DNA from: Pseudomonas chlororaphis
Lineage (GTDB): Bacteria > Pseudomonadota > Gammaproteobacteria > Pseudomonadales > Pseudomonadaceae
Assembly (NCBI GenBank): GCA_001023535.1
Contig: CP011020.1
Location: 1,840,121 to 1,904,120, forward strand
DNA: 64,000 nt
Direction of reading: 5' to 3'
Every line of letters begins with the position of its first letter. Position 1 is the first letter of the stretch. The translations under genes and the position numbers were made by a program. The notes under the pieces were generated by a model, which was not told the DNA's origin, searched no databases, and saw nothing but the letters and a program-made list of their open reading frames with translations. This document shows, piece by piece, positions 1 through 7,916 of this stretch.

Positions 1-980
1 CCGCCCTTCCACACCGGGCCCAGGCCATTGGTGAACTGGGTCAGCGCCGGCATTTTCAGCTCGGGCATGGTGACCAGGATGCCGATCGCCAGGGCGACGA
101 TGGTGCCGATCTTGAGGAAGGTCGACAGGTAGTCCCGCGGTGCCAGGATCAGCCACACCGGCAGCACGGCGGCGACAAAGCCGTAGCCGATCAGCATCCA
201 GGTGATCTGGATCCCGGTGAAGGTGAAGGCCTTGGCCCAGACCGGGTCGGCGGCGATCTGCCCACCCAGCCAGATCGACCCCAGCAGCAACAGCACGCCG
301 ATCAGCGAGATTTCGCCGATGCGGCCCGGGCGAATGTAGCGCATGTACAGGCCCATGAACATCGCGATCGGGATGGTCGCCATCACCGTGAAGATCCCCC
401 ACGGGCTCTCGGCCAGGGCCTTGACCACGATCAGCGCCAGCACCGCGAGGATGATGATCATGATCAGGAAGCAGCCGAACAGCGCGATGGTGCCGGGAAT
501 GCGGCCCATTTCCTCGCGGACCATGTCCCCCAGGGAACGACCGTTGCGGCGGGTGGACAGGAACAGGACCATGAAGTCCTGCACGGCCCCGGCCAGCACC
601 ACGCCGGCGATCAGCCAGAGCGTGCCGGGCAGGTAGCCCATCTGCGCGGCCAGCACCGGCCCGACCAGCGGTCCCGCGCCGGCAATGGCGGCGAAGTGGT
701 GACCGAAGAGGATGTGCTTGTTGGTCGGGACGAAGTCCAGGCCATCGTTGTTGAGCACGGCAGGCGTGGCCCGGCGCGCATCGAGTTGCATCACGTTGTT
801 GGCGATGAAGAGGCTGTAGTAGCGGTAGGCGACCAGGTAGATGGCCACGGCTGCGACGACGATCCAGAGGGCGTTGATGGCTTCGCCGCGGCGTAACGCG
901 ACGACGCCCAGCGCGCACGCGCCGACGACGGCCAGCAGGAGCCAGGGGATATGGCGCAGCAGGCTATTATTGTTTGTCAT
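1..980 (-). CDS. cstA: Carbon starvation protein A, N-terminal part (cut by window edge)
   Basis: This is an inner-membrane peptide/pyruvate-type permease of the CstA family. The visible ~326 residues begin MTNNNSLLRHIPWLLL and hold successive hydrophobic helices. The conserved family stretches RYYSLFIANNV, NKHILFGHHFAAIAGAGPLVGP and LSTRRNGRSLGDMVREE are all present. The ATG at 980-978 follows an AT-rich leader with a weak GGAA-type ribosome site. The C-terminal half lies beyond position 1, so the gene is truncated only by the window. It diverges from mapZ, with 158 bp shared between the two starts. Family members are typically induced on carbon limitation; no Crp/Vfr site was confirmed here. 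Confidence 0.93.
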   Translation of the reverse strand, partial: MTNNNSLLRHIPWLLLAVVGACALGVVALRRGEAINALWIVVAAVAIYLVAYRYYSLFIANNVMQLDARRATPAVLNNDGLDFVPTNKHILFGHHFAAIAGAGPLVGPVLAAQMGYLPGTLWLIAGVVLAGAVQDFMVLFLSTRRNGRSLGDMVREEMGRIPGTIALFGCFLIMIIILAVLALIVVKALAESPWGIFTVMATIPIAMFMGLYMRYIRPGRIGEISLIGVLLLLGSIWLGGQIAADPVWAKAFTFTGIQITWMLIGYGFVAAVLPVWLILAPRDYLSTFLKIGTIVALAIGILVTMPELKMPALTQFTNGLGPVWKG

Positions 981-1138
981 TTTTATATTCCAGCCAGGGG
1001 TGGACAAGAAGACAGCTACCGGAGTTTAGCGCTAACCCGAACAAAGGCCATACCCGACATTCGTCTGCCGCCGGCCGAACGGTGATGAAGACGCGCAGGT
1101 TGGGTCTATAGTCAGTGAATCTTCAAAGAGGATGGGTC

Positions 1139-1495
1139 ATGAGCGAACGCCGCCGCTTCGTACGAATCGAGTTTCACGCCAGGACGGAACTGAGCCAGGG
1201 CCCCTTTATCTGGCCAGTGGAGTTGCTGGACCTGTCCCTCAAGGGCCTGCTGATCAAAAAACCCGAGCCCTGGCTCGGCAACCCGGAAGAACCCTTCGTG
1301 GCCGATGTCCACCTGAGCAATGAGGTGGAGGTGCGCATGGAAGTTCGATTGGCCCACGACGACCATGGCCACCTGGGTTTTGTCTGCGAACACATCGACC
1401 TGGATTCGATCGCCCACCTGCGGCGCCTGGTGGAGCTGAACCTGGCCGACCATGACGAACTGGAGCGGGAGTTGGCGGCATTGATCCAGGTCTGA
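1139..1495 (+). CDS. mapZ: PilZ-domain c-di-GMP receptor MapZ (PA4608 type)
   Basis: This is a 118-residue single-domain PilZ protein. Both halves of the c-di-GMP signature are visible: the N-terminal RRRFVR (R-x3-R type) at residues 4-9 and DLSLKG ((D/N)xSxxG) near residue 34. The C-terminal stretch HIDLDSIAHLRRLVELNL closely matches P. aeruginosa PA4608/MapZ. In that species MapZ binds the chemotaxis methyltransferase CheR1 when loaded with c-di-GMP and alters flagellar switching. The start MSERRR is preceded by AGAGGATGGGTC; a longer in-frame start eight codons upstream lacks a better site. It is convergent with radA. The role is inferred from orthology and synteny. Confidence 0.88.
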   Translation: MSERRRFVRIEFHARTELSQGPFIWPVELLDLSLKGLLIKKPEPWLGNPEEPFVADVHLSNEVEVRMEVRLAHDDHGHLGFVCEHIDLDSIAHLRRLVELNLADHDELERELAALIQV

Positions 1496-1546
1496 ACCCC
1501 ACGCCACAGATTCATTTGCTCAAATGGGCACTGCAAAAGCCTGGGC

Positions 1547-2914
1547 TTATTCGAACAACGAATCCAACGCCTGCTCCAGGCGTGTCACGGCAATAATCTG
1601 CAACCCTGCCGGGGCTTCCTTCGGGGCATTGCCCTTGGGCACGATGGCGCGCTTGAAGCCGTGCTTGGCCGCCTCCTTGAGTCGCTCCTGCCCGCTGGGC
1701 ACCGGCCGGACTTCACCCGACAACCCCACTTCACCGAATACCAGCAGGTCGTGGGGCAGCGGTCGATTGCGCAGGCTCGACATGACCGCCGCCATCAAGG
1801 CCAGGTCGGAGGCGGTTTCCAGCACCTTTACCCCGCCCACCACGTTGAGGAAAACATCCTGGTCATGGGTCGGGATCCCCCCGTGCCGGTGCAGCACGGC
1901 CAGCAGCATGGCCAGTCGGTTCTGATCCAGGCCCAGAGTCACGCGGCGCGGATTGGCCAGGTGGCTGTCGTCCACCAGCGCCTGCACTTCGACCAACATC
2001 GGGCGCGTCCCCTCCCAGGTCGCCATGACCACGCTGCCCGGCACTTCTTCCTGGGCACGGGTCAGGAAGATGGCCGACGGGTTGGAGACCTCCTTCAGGC
2101 CCCGGTCGGTCATGCCGAACACTCCCAGCTCATTGACCGCGCCAAAACGGTTCTTCACCGCCCGCAGCAAACGCAGGCGGCCATCGGACTCGCCTTCGAA
2201 ATACAGCACGGTATCGACCATGTGCTCCAGCACTCGCGGTCCCGCCAGCGCGCCTTCCTTGGTGACGTGGCCCACCAGGAAAATCGCCGTGCCGCTCTGT
2301 TTCGCGTAGCGCACCAACAGCGCCGCGCTTTCGCGCACCTGGGACACGCCGCCCGGCGCCGATTGCAGTTGTTCGGTGAAGATCGTCTGGATCGAGTCGA
2401 TCACCATCACCTTGGGTTTTTCCAGGCGCGCCGTGGCGATGATGGTTTCGATGCAGGTCTCGGTCATGACCCGCAACTGATCCTGGGGCAAGCCCAGGCG
2501 CCGGGCACGCATGGCGACCTGCTGTTGGGATTCTTCGCCGGTGACGTACAGCGCCGGCATGCGCGTGGCGATGTTGCACAGGGTCTGCAGCAGGATGGTG
2601 GACTTGCCGATGCCCGGGTCGCCCCCGATCAGCACCACCGAGCCGTCCACCAGGCCGCCTCCCAGCACCCGATCCAATTCCCCGGAGGCCGTGGAGAAAC
2701 GCGGGATTTCTTCGACACTGACTTCGGCCAGGGTCTTGATCTGGGCCTGCTGGCCGGCCCACCCCGTACGCCCGGCAGGCGCCGCCGCACCGCCGCTCTC
2801 CACCATGGTTTCAGTCAGGGTGTTCCAGGCTCCGCACTCACCGCACTGGCCGGCCCATTTGGGAAAGGTCGAACCGCACTCGGTGCAGCCGTACATGCGC
2901 TTTGCCTTGGCCAT
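1547..2914 (-). CDS. radA: DNA repair protein RadA
   Basis: RadA is a RecA-related ATPase that helps process recombination intermediates and drives branch migration. The 455 residues show an N-terminal C4 zinc finger (Cys10, 13, 24, 27), Walker A GGDPGIGKST, Walker B-type VMVIDSIQTI, the RadA-specific KNRFG motif and a Lon-protease-like C-terminal domain. The start MAKAKRMYGC is chosen because it aligns with the usual family start and has a CCGGAG-type site; 24 further codons upstream remain open. It lies 43 bp after ankB on the same strand and may be partly co-transcribed with it. Confidence 0.96.
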   Translation of the reverse strand: MAKAKRMYGCTECGSTFPKWAGQCGECGAWNTLTETMVESGGAAAPAGRTGWAGQQAQIKTLAEVSVEEIPRFSTASGELDRVLGGGLVDGSVVLIGGDPGIGKSTILLQTLCNIATRMPALYVTGEESQQQVAMRARRLGLPQDQLRVMTETCIETIIATARLEKPKVMVIDSIQTIFTEQLQSAPGGVSQVRESAALLVRYAKQSGTAIFLVGHVTKEGALAGPRVLEHMVDTVLYFEGESDGRLRLLRAVKNRFGAVNELGVFGMTDRGLKEVSNPSAIFLTRAQEEVPGSVVMATWEGTRPMLVEVQALVDDSHLANPRRVTLGLDQNRLAMLLAVLHRHGGIPTHDQDVFLNVVGGVKVLETASDLALMAAVMSSLRNRPLPHDLLVFGEVGLSGEVRPVPSGQERLKEAAKHGFKRAIVPKGNAPKEAPAGLQIIAVTRLEQALDSLFE

Positions 2915-2957
2915 CTGAACTCCGGGGTAAAAATCGCGATGATAGCTCAGGCGAGCA

Positions 2958-3506
2958 TCAGCGCGGGGCCGGCATTCTGATTTCACCGCGGGCCAGGTCC
3001 GTCGCGCTATTGCCCAGCGGGTCCCGGGCTTGCAGGTCGGCGCCCTTGGCCTTCAAGGCCTCCAGCAGTTCATCACGCTTGAACAGGCCGGCGTACATCG
3101 CTGCGGTCTGCCCCGCCCCATTGCGTTGGTCGGGGCTGCAATCGGTGGACAGCAGGCGCCGGGCGATCTGCACTTCGCCCTTGAAGATGGCGCCCATCAG
3201 CGCGGTGTTGCCGCGCTTGTCCTGGGCGCAGGCATCGGCCCCGGCGGCCAGCAGCCGCTCCACCGCCGGCCCTTGGCCGTGGTAGGCCGCGAGGATCAGC
3301 GCGGTGTAGCCCTTTTCGTCCTGGGTATCGAGCGCGTAGCCGGCGTCGATGAAGGCATCGAGCATGGGCACGTCGCCCCGGCGGGCGGCGTCGAAGTAAT
3401 AGGTTTGCAACTCGGCCTGCACGGCCGCCGGGTCGGTGGGCAGGGGCTCATCGGCCAGTGCGGCGAGTGAGCAGGTGGCGAGCAGTGAACACAGGAAATA
3501 GCGCAT
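2958..3506 (-). CDS. ankB: Periplasmic ankyrin-repeat protein AnkB
   Basis: This is a 182-residue exported protein with an N-terminal signal peptide (MRYFLCSLLATCSLAALA, cut near ALADE) and about four ankyrin repeats, such as EKGYTALILAAYHGQGPAVERLL and KRGNTALMGAIFKGE. In P. aeruginosa the ankB product lies downstream of katB and is needed for full KatB activity. Here it follows katB on the same strand after 96 bp. An AAGGAG site lies 8 bp before the chosen ATG at 3506. An ATG two codons upstream (3512) sits too close to that site. A REP-like hairpin occupies the gap to katB, so coupling may be weaker than in a tight operon. Confidence 0.87.
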   Translation of the reverse strand: MRYFLCSLLATCSLAALADEPLPTDPAAVQAELQTYYFDAARRGDVPMLDAFIDAGYALDTQDEKGYTALILAAYHGQGPAVERLLAAGADACAQDKRGNTALMGAIFKGEVQIARRLLSTDCSPDQRNGAGQTAAMYAGLFKRDELLEALKAKGADLQARDPLGNSATDLARGEIRMPAPR

Positions 3507-3533
3507 CGTCATGTCTCCTTCTGACACAAGAGC

Positions 3534-3587
3534 GTGGGAACAAAGCCCGCTCGCGAGCCAGTGGCTGCATCGCGGCTTTGCTCCCAC
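3534..3587. repeat. REP-like hairpin between katB and ankB
   Basis: The arms GTGGGAACAAAGCC (3534-3547) and GGCTTTGCTCCCAC (3574-3587) pair at 13 of 14 positions. The sequence is of the GTGGGAGC type seen in the larger REPINs at 5849 and 22869. It lies in the 96 bp between katB and ankB and could act as a terminator or mRNA stabiliser. Confidence 0.75.
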
Positions 3588-3602
3588 TCGTCATGTGCCT
3601 GA

Positions 3603-5144
3603 TCAGTCAGCCAGCTTTTCCGCCAGCGCCTTGACCCGGGCCAGGTCGCCTTTGGCGACACGGGCCACGCCGGTGCCGTACTCAGGGTCTGCCTTGTAGA
3701 GGAACGACAGGATGATGTGCTTGCTCTCGTCGTCGGTGGTGGCCAGGGATCCACCGAAATTCTCGATCAGGTCGTTGCGTTCCTTCTGGTTGAACGAGCG
3801 GTACAGGTCACCGGCCTGCTTGAAGTTCTGCTCGCGCTGGATCTTCGCCTGCTGGGTGCTGCCCGTCAGCACCGTCTGGCTGTAGCGCGCCGCGGGTTGT
3901 TCGTCCCGAGGCGTCAGGCGGCTCGGCTGGTAGTTCACGCCGGTGCTGGTGCTGCCAGGGTTCATGGCACCGTCCTGGTTGCCGTTGTTCACCGCCACCT
4001 TGGGTGCGTTGATCGGCAATTGCAGGGCGTTGGCGCCTATGCGGTACATCTGTGTATCGGCGTAGGAGAACACCCGCCCCTGGAGCAGGCGGTCTTCCGA
4101 AGGCTCGATGCCCGGGACGAGGTTGGCCGGCGCCATCGCCACTTGTTCGGTTTCCTGGAAGACGTTCGCCGGGTTGCGGTTCAAGACCATCTGCCCGACC
4201 TTGCGCTCAGGCACACCGGGCCAGATCTTGGTGGCGTCCAGTGGGTCGAAGTCAAACTTGGCCAAGTCTTCCGGCTTCAGCACTTGGACATACAAGTCCC
4301 ACTTTGGAAAATCGCCTTTATTGATGTGAGTGACCAAGTCATTGGTCATATGGCTGTAATCCTGACCTTGAACTTTCACGACTTCTTTCGGATCGAGATT
4401 TTTCAACCCCTGCAAACTTTTCCAATGAAACTTGACGTAATGAACTTCGCCTTTGGCATTGATCAGTTTGTAGGCGTGCACGCCATTACCGTCCATTTCA
4501 CGATAACTGGCCGGTGTCCCGGAGTTGGAATACAACTCGGTCAGGGTGCGGGTGGATTCTGGAACATGGGAGAAGAAATCGAAGCGACGTGAATCATCGT
4601 CCAGGTTGGTCCGTGGGTCGGGCTTGAACGCGTGGACCATGTCGGGAAACTTGATGGCATCGCGAATGAAAAAGGTCGGGAAGTTGTTGCCCACCAGGTC
4701 CCAGTTACCGTCCGCCGTGTAGAACTTGGTGGCGAAACCACGGGGGTCGCGCAGGGTTTCCGGAGAATGATTGCCATGGACCACCGCCGAGAAACGCACG
4801 AACACCGGCGTGACCTGGCCGCCGGCAAAGACCTTGGCCTTGGTCAGGTCGCTTAGGTCATCGGAAACCGTGAAGGTGCCATGGGCCCCGGTGCCCCGGG
4901 CATGCACCACGCGTTCCGGGATGCGTTCGCGGTCGAAGCGCTGGAGCTTCTGGATCAACTGCACGTCTTGCAACAGGGTCGGTCCGTTGGGGCCAGCGGT
5001 TTGCGAGTTCTGGTTGTCACCGACCGCCGCGCCATTATCACGGGTCAGGGTGGCGGCATTGACGGACAAGGACAGCAGGCTGGCGGTCAGCGCAAAAAAC
5101 GCGCGACGGTGGGAAAAAGCCCCGCGGCCAAGTGAGATATTCAT
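3603..5144 (-). CDS. katB: Exported monofunctional catalase KatB
   Basis: This is a haem catalase that splits H2O2. It has 513 residues with an N-terminal signal sequence (RRAFFALTASLLSLSVNA), so it is predicted periplasmic like PAO1 KatB. Catalytic His is in RVVHARGTGAHGTF, distal Asn in LVGNNFPTFFIRDAIKFPD, and the proximal haem Tyr in the RVFSYADTQMYRIGAN motif. The length fits a small-subunit clade III catalase with a leader. The katB-ankB order is as in P. aeruginosa. It diverges from mscL across 279 bp. Two ATAG blocks 22 bp apart upstream may be part of an OxyR site. Confidence 0.95.
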   Translation of the reverse strand: MNISLGRGAFSHRRAFFALTASLLSLSVNAATLTRDNGAAVGDNQNSQTAGPNGPTLLQDVQLIQKLQRFDRERIPERVVHARGTGAHGTFTVSDDLSDLTKAKVFAGGQVTPVFVRFSAVVHGNHSPETLRDPRGFATKFYTADGNWDLVGNNFPTFFIRDAIKFPDMVHAFKPDPRTNLDDDSRRFDFFSHVPESTRTLTELYSNSGTPASYREMDGNGVHAYKLINAKGEVHYVKFHWKSLQGLKNLDPKEVVKVQGQDYSHMTNDLVTHINKGDFPKWDLYVQVLKPEDLAKFDFDPLDATKIWPGVPERKVGQMVLNRNPANVFQETEQVAMAPANLVPGIEPSEDRLLQGRVFSYADTQMYRIGANALQLPINAPKVAVNNGNQDGAMNPGSTSTGVNYQPSRLTPRDEQPAARYSQTVLTGSTQQAKIQREQNFKQAGDLYRSFNQKERNDLIENFGGSLATTDDESKHIILSFLYKADPEYGTGVARVAKGDLARVKALAEKLAD

Positions 5145-5221
5145 AGGCGTGTTCCTCTGATGTTGTAGAGCGCATCCAGGTGCGCCTGTCAGAGGCTAGT
5201 GCCCGAAAAACCAAAACCTAA

Positions 5222-5247
5222 ATAGAAATCCCGTACCGCTTCGATAG
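5222..5247 (-). promoter_or_regulatory. Possible partial OxyR-type site upstream of katB
   Basis: ATAG tetranucleotides at 5222-5225 and 5244-5247 are separated by exactly 22 bp, the helical repeat of the ATAG-N7-CTAT OxyR motif. The intervening CTAT positions match poorly (GTAC). The site is 78-103 bp upstream of katB, a suitable distance. The assignment is weak because only two of four blocks are good. Confidence 0.25.
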
Positions 5248-5423
5248 AAAAAACGTTGTGGGGAATCGGTTTCAAACCACGTATCACGCGCGATTGGTGG
5301 CACTTTGTAAACTTTTGACCTGAGGCCGGGTCGATAACTAAGCTTCTAAGCAGGCGTTTGCGCAAGACACGCCAGGCTGATTTACACTGCCACTCACCCC
5401 TCACCTGCCACAAGGAATAACAC

Positions 5424-5837
5424 ATGGGCGTGCTAAGCGAGTTCAAGGCCTTCGCGGTCAAAGGCAATGTCGTCGACATGGCCGTCGGGATCATCATCGG
5501 TGCCGCCTTCGGCAAAATCGTGTCGTCATTCGTTGGCGATGTGATCATGCCGCCCATCGGCATGCTGATCGGCGGGGTGGATTTCAGCGACCTGGCCATT
5601 ACCCTCAAGGCCGCCCAAGGTGACGCGCCGGCGGTGGTATTGGCCTACGGCAAATTCATCCAGAGTGTCATCGACTTCATCATTGTCGCGTTCGCCATCT
5701 TCATGGGCGTCAAGGCCATCAACCGCCTCAAGCGCGAAGAAGCCGTGGCCCCGAGCGCGCCTCCTGTCCCGAGCAAGGAAGAGCTGCTGCTGAGCGAGAT
5801 TCGCGACCTGCTCAAGGCGCAGAACGAGAGGCCTTGA
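5424..5837 (+). CDS. mscL: Large-conductance mechanosensitive channel MscL
   Basis: MscL is an inner-membrane pentameric channel that opens under extreme membrane tension during hypo-osmotic shock. The 137-residue protein starts [33 protein letters not shown], the strongly conserved first helix and pore-lining TM1. A second TM follows at about residues 75-97 ([25 protein letters not shown]), and a charged cytoplasmic C-terminal bundle ([13 protein letters not shown]) ends the chain. AAGGAATAACAC precedes the ATG. A REPIN hairpin 11 bp after the stop probably ends or protects the transcript. Confidence 0.97.
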   Translation: MGVLSEFKAFAVKGNVVDMAVGIIIGAAFGKIVSSFVGDVIMPPIGMLIGGVDFSDLAITLKAAQGDAPAVVLAYGKFIQSVIDFIIVAFAIFMGVKAINRLKREEAVAPSAPPVPSKEELLLSEIRDLLKAQNERP

Positions 5838-5848
5838 GCGGTCTTTTT

Positions 5849-5939
5849 CCCATGGGAGCGGGCTTGCGCGTGAAAGCGTGGGTCAGTTTGCGGTGATGTC
5901 GACTGTGTCGACGTCGTCGCGCAAGCCCGCTCCCACGGG
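5849..5939. repeat. REPIN (paired REP) after mscL
   Basis: The left arm 5849-5870 (CCCATGGGAGCGGGCTTGCG...) and right arm 5918-5939 are inverted copies matching at 21 of 22 positions. The loop contains a second palindrome, GTCGAC-TGT-GTCGAC. This is the typical Pseudomonas REPIN layout, placed between the 3' ends of convergent mscL and fprB. Confidence 0.85.
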
Positions 5940-5954
5940 TTTCATGTCGGGCCT

Positions 5955-6731
5955 CTACCAGTAATTCTCCACCGCCACCTGGCCGGGTCGGCGGGTCAGG
6001 CTCAACTGTAGGCCCCTGGCCTTGAGCAACTGGCGCGTGTCGTCGATCATCTGTGGGTTGCCGCAGAGCATCACGCGCGAATGCTCCGGCGTCAGTGCCA
6101 CCTCCGCCGCCCGCTCCAGCTCGCCATTCTCGATCAACGTGGTAATACGCCCATTGAGCGCGCCCGGATGCTGCTCGCGGGTGACGGTGGCGATGAAACG
6201 AAACTTGTGCGCGTACTCGGCCAGGTATTCACGCCGGGGCAACGCTTCGATCAGGTCCTGATACGCCAGCTCCCGCGCTTCACGCACGCTGTACACCAGG
6301 ATGATGCGTTCGAATTTCTCCCAGGCTTCGAAGTCCTGGAGGATCGAAATGAACGGGGCCACGCCCGTCCCCGTGGACAGCAGCCACAAGTCCCGGCCAT
6401 CGGCGAATCGGTCCAGGGTCAGGTAGCCAAACGCCTGGCGATCCACCAGCAACGTGTCGCCCGGCTGCAACCGGCTGAGCTCGCTGGTGAACTCGCCATT
6501 GGGCACCACAATGGAAAAGAATTCGAGGAACTCATCGAACGGCGAAGACACCATGGAGTAGGCCCGCCAGACGGTACTGCCGTCCGCCTTGGTCACGCCC
6601 AACCGGGCGAACTGACCGGCGCGGAAGCGAAAGCCGCGATCTCGCGTCGTACGCAAGGTAAACAAATGAGGGGTCAATGTCTGGACATCGAGCAGGGTCT
6701 GGCGGGTGAACTTCTCTGCACTGTCGCTCAT
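5955..6731 (-). CDS. fprB: Ferredoxin/flavodoxin-NADP+ reductase
   Basis: This is a 258-residue bacterial FNR that exchanges electrons between NADPH and ferredoxin or flavodoxin. FAD-binding RAYSM (RxYS) lies near residue 57, NADP-binding STGTGVAPFISILQ near 120, and the chain ends VAVENYW with the C-terminal aromatic residue that stacks on FAD. The ending resembles E. coli Fpr rather than P. aeruginosa FprA. Together with the neighbourhood (mscL beside it) this supports the fprB assignment. It starts at MSDSAEKFT and diverges from the LuxR gene across an AT-rich 290 bp region. Confidence 0.85.
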   Translation of the reverse strand: MSDSAEKFTRQTLLDVQTLTPHLFTLRTTRDRGFRFRAGQFARLGVTKADGSTVWRAYSMVSSPFDEFLEFFSIVVPNGEFTSELSRLQPGDTLLVDRQAFGYLTLDRFADGRDLWLLSTGTGVAPFISILQDFEAWEKFERIILVYSVREARELAYQDLIEALPRREYLAEYAHKFRFIATVTREQHPGALNGRITTLIENGELERAAEVALTPEHSRVMLCGNPQMIDDTRQLLKARGLQLSLTRRPGQVAVENYW

Positions 6732-7021
6732 GCGTCACTCCAATGGAACCAGTGCACAGTGTCCCGCAAATGGACAATCGCCACCACCGTCGCGACGCAA
6801 TGGCAATTTAATAGCTATGTAGCCGCACCAGCCGCGAACACTTCGTAAACTTGTACAAAGTTACAAACGCTGTAAAAACAACCGACTAGGAAGTTTACTT
6901 TTTAAACACCTCACACTGTCAGTAAACTAAAAAAATTCCACTGCAAATCAGGAATAGTCCTACACTGAAATTTCGCATCATGGATTGGATCCGCATGGAC
7001 GAATCAACCCAGGAGAAAGCG
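6732..7021. promoter_or_regulatory. AT-rich divergent promoter region with two inverted repeats
   Basis: This 290 bp gap separates fprB from the LuxR-type gene and is markedly AT-rich from about 6840. It holds AACTT-GTACA-AAGTT (6848-6862) and a perfect 8 bp inverted pair, AGTTTACT (6892-6899) and AGTAAACT (6921-6928). These could be operators, possibly for the LuxR protein itself. Neither has the classic 20 bp lux-box form. Confidence 0.4.
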
Positions 7022-7735
7022 ATGGACAATTGGAAGGACTCGCAGCTGAGAAAACTGTCCTGTGAAAAAGACCTGCAGGCGGCCTATCGTCTGGTCCTGA
7101 ATTTCTTTAACAATCAGGGGTTTGAATATTGTGCGTTCGCCAGCTATCACGGCAGCCCCGATAAGCACACCAACAAGGTCAACCTTAATAACTACCCTTA
7201 TGGCTGGGACCGGTTCTATGAGCAAAACGGCTATGCCTCGCAGGATCCGTTAGTAGCACATTGCAATCAATCAATGATCCCCATTCTCTGGAGTGAAACA
7301 GTCTTTGCCAAAGCGCCGAAGTTATGGCGCGAACTTAATCGACAGGGACTCAAGTACGGCTGGACCCAGGCCGTCCATGATGAACAGGGCACCCATTGCA
7401 GCCTGTTCAGCCTGGCCAGGTCTCATTACCCCATCGATATCGACGAGCATTACGGCAACCTCGGTTATGCGATTTTCGCCAGCCAACGGCTGCACGCCCT
7501 GGCCAGCAAGAAGTTATCCGACACTGTCACCAGCAAGCCGAGCGTTCACCTGTCACCCAGGGAGATCGAAGTGTTGAAGTGGTCCGCCGAAGGCAAGACA
7601 GCATCGGAAGTGGGCAGGATCCTTTGCCTTTCCGAACGCACCGTGAATTTCCACGTGTGCAGTTGCATGCGCAAACTGAATGTCAGCAACAAGATTTCCG
7701 CCGTCGCCAAGGCCGCCCACATTCACGTGATCTGA
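7022..7735 (+). CDS. LuxR-type orphan (solo) regulator with autoinducer-binding domain
   Basis: This is a 237-residue two-domain quorum-sensing-type regulator. In the N-terminal domain, five of the six residues conserved in AHL receptors are present with TraR-like spacing: Trp62, Tyr66, Asp75, Pro76 and Trp90. The sixth, normally Gly (TraR Gly113), aligns with Ala117. The C-terminal LuxR helix-turn-helix spans about residues 176-235 (LSPREIEVLKWSAEGKTASEVG ... LSERTVNFHV). No luxI-type synthase is in the window, so it is an orphan. AGGAGA five bases before ATG 7022 supports this start over one 14 codons upstream. Codon use is AT-richer than its neighbours, suggesting acquisition. Confidence 0.85.
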   Translation: MDNWKDSQLRKLSCEKDLQAAYRLVLNFFNNQGFEYCAFASYHGSPDKHTNKVNLNNYPYGWDRFYEQNGYASQDPLVAHCNQSMIPILWSETVFAKAPKLWRELNRQGLKYGWTQAVHDEQGTHCSLFSLARSHYPIDIDEHYGNLGYAIFASQRLHALASKKLSDTVTSKPSVHLSPREIEVLKWSAEGKTASEVGRILCLSERTVNFHVCSCMRKLNVSNKISAVAKAAHIHVI

Positions 7736-7916
7736 CATGCCGTGTGACCTGACCGGCCAGGAAAAACCCGCGGGCAATACGAGGCAAAAAAACGTACCAT
7801 TTACGGTTCCACTTGAATGATGCCGCTCCATCTGCGCGACGTAGTTCATTCAGGCGGTCCCGCCCAGACTCCTACCCCAGGCAGCGGGACATCCACCGAT
7901 CTCCAGAGTCCCAGCC

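Noticed and set aside
1661..2980. A 439-codon frame opposite radA
   Set aside because: RadA on the other strand has all family motifs; this frame has none.
6848..6862. A lux box for the LuxR-type regulator
   Set aside because: The 15 bp inverted repeat is shorter than the 20 bp lux box and lacks the CTG...CAG ends, so it is listed only as an inverted repeat.
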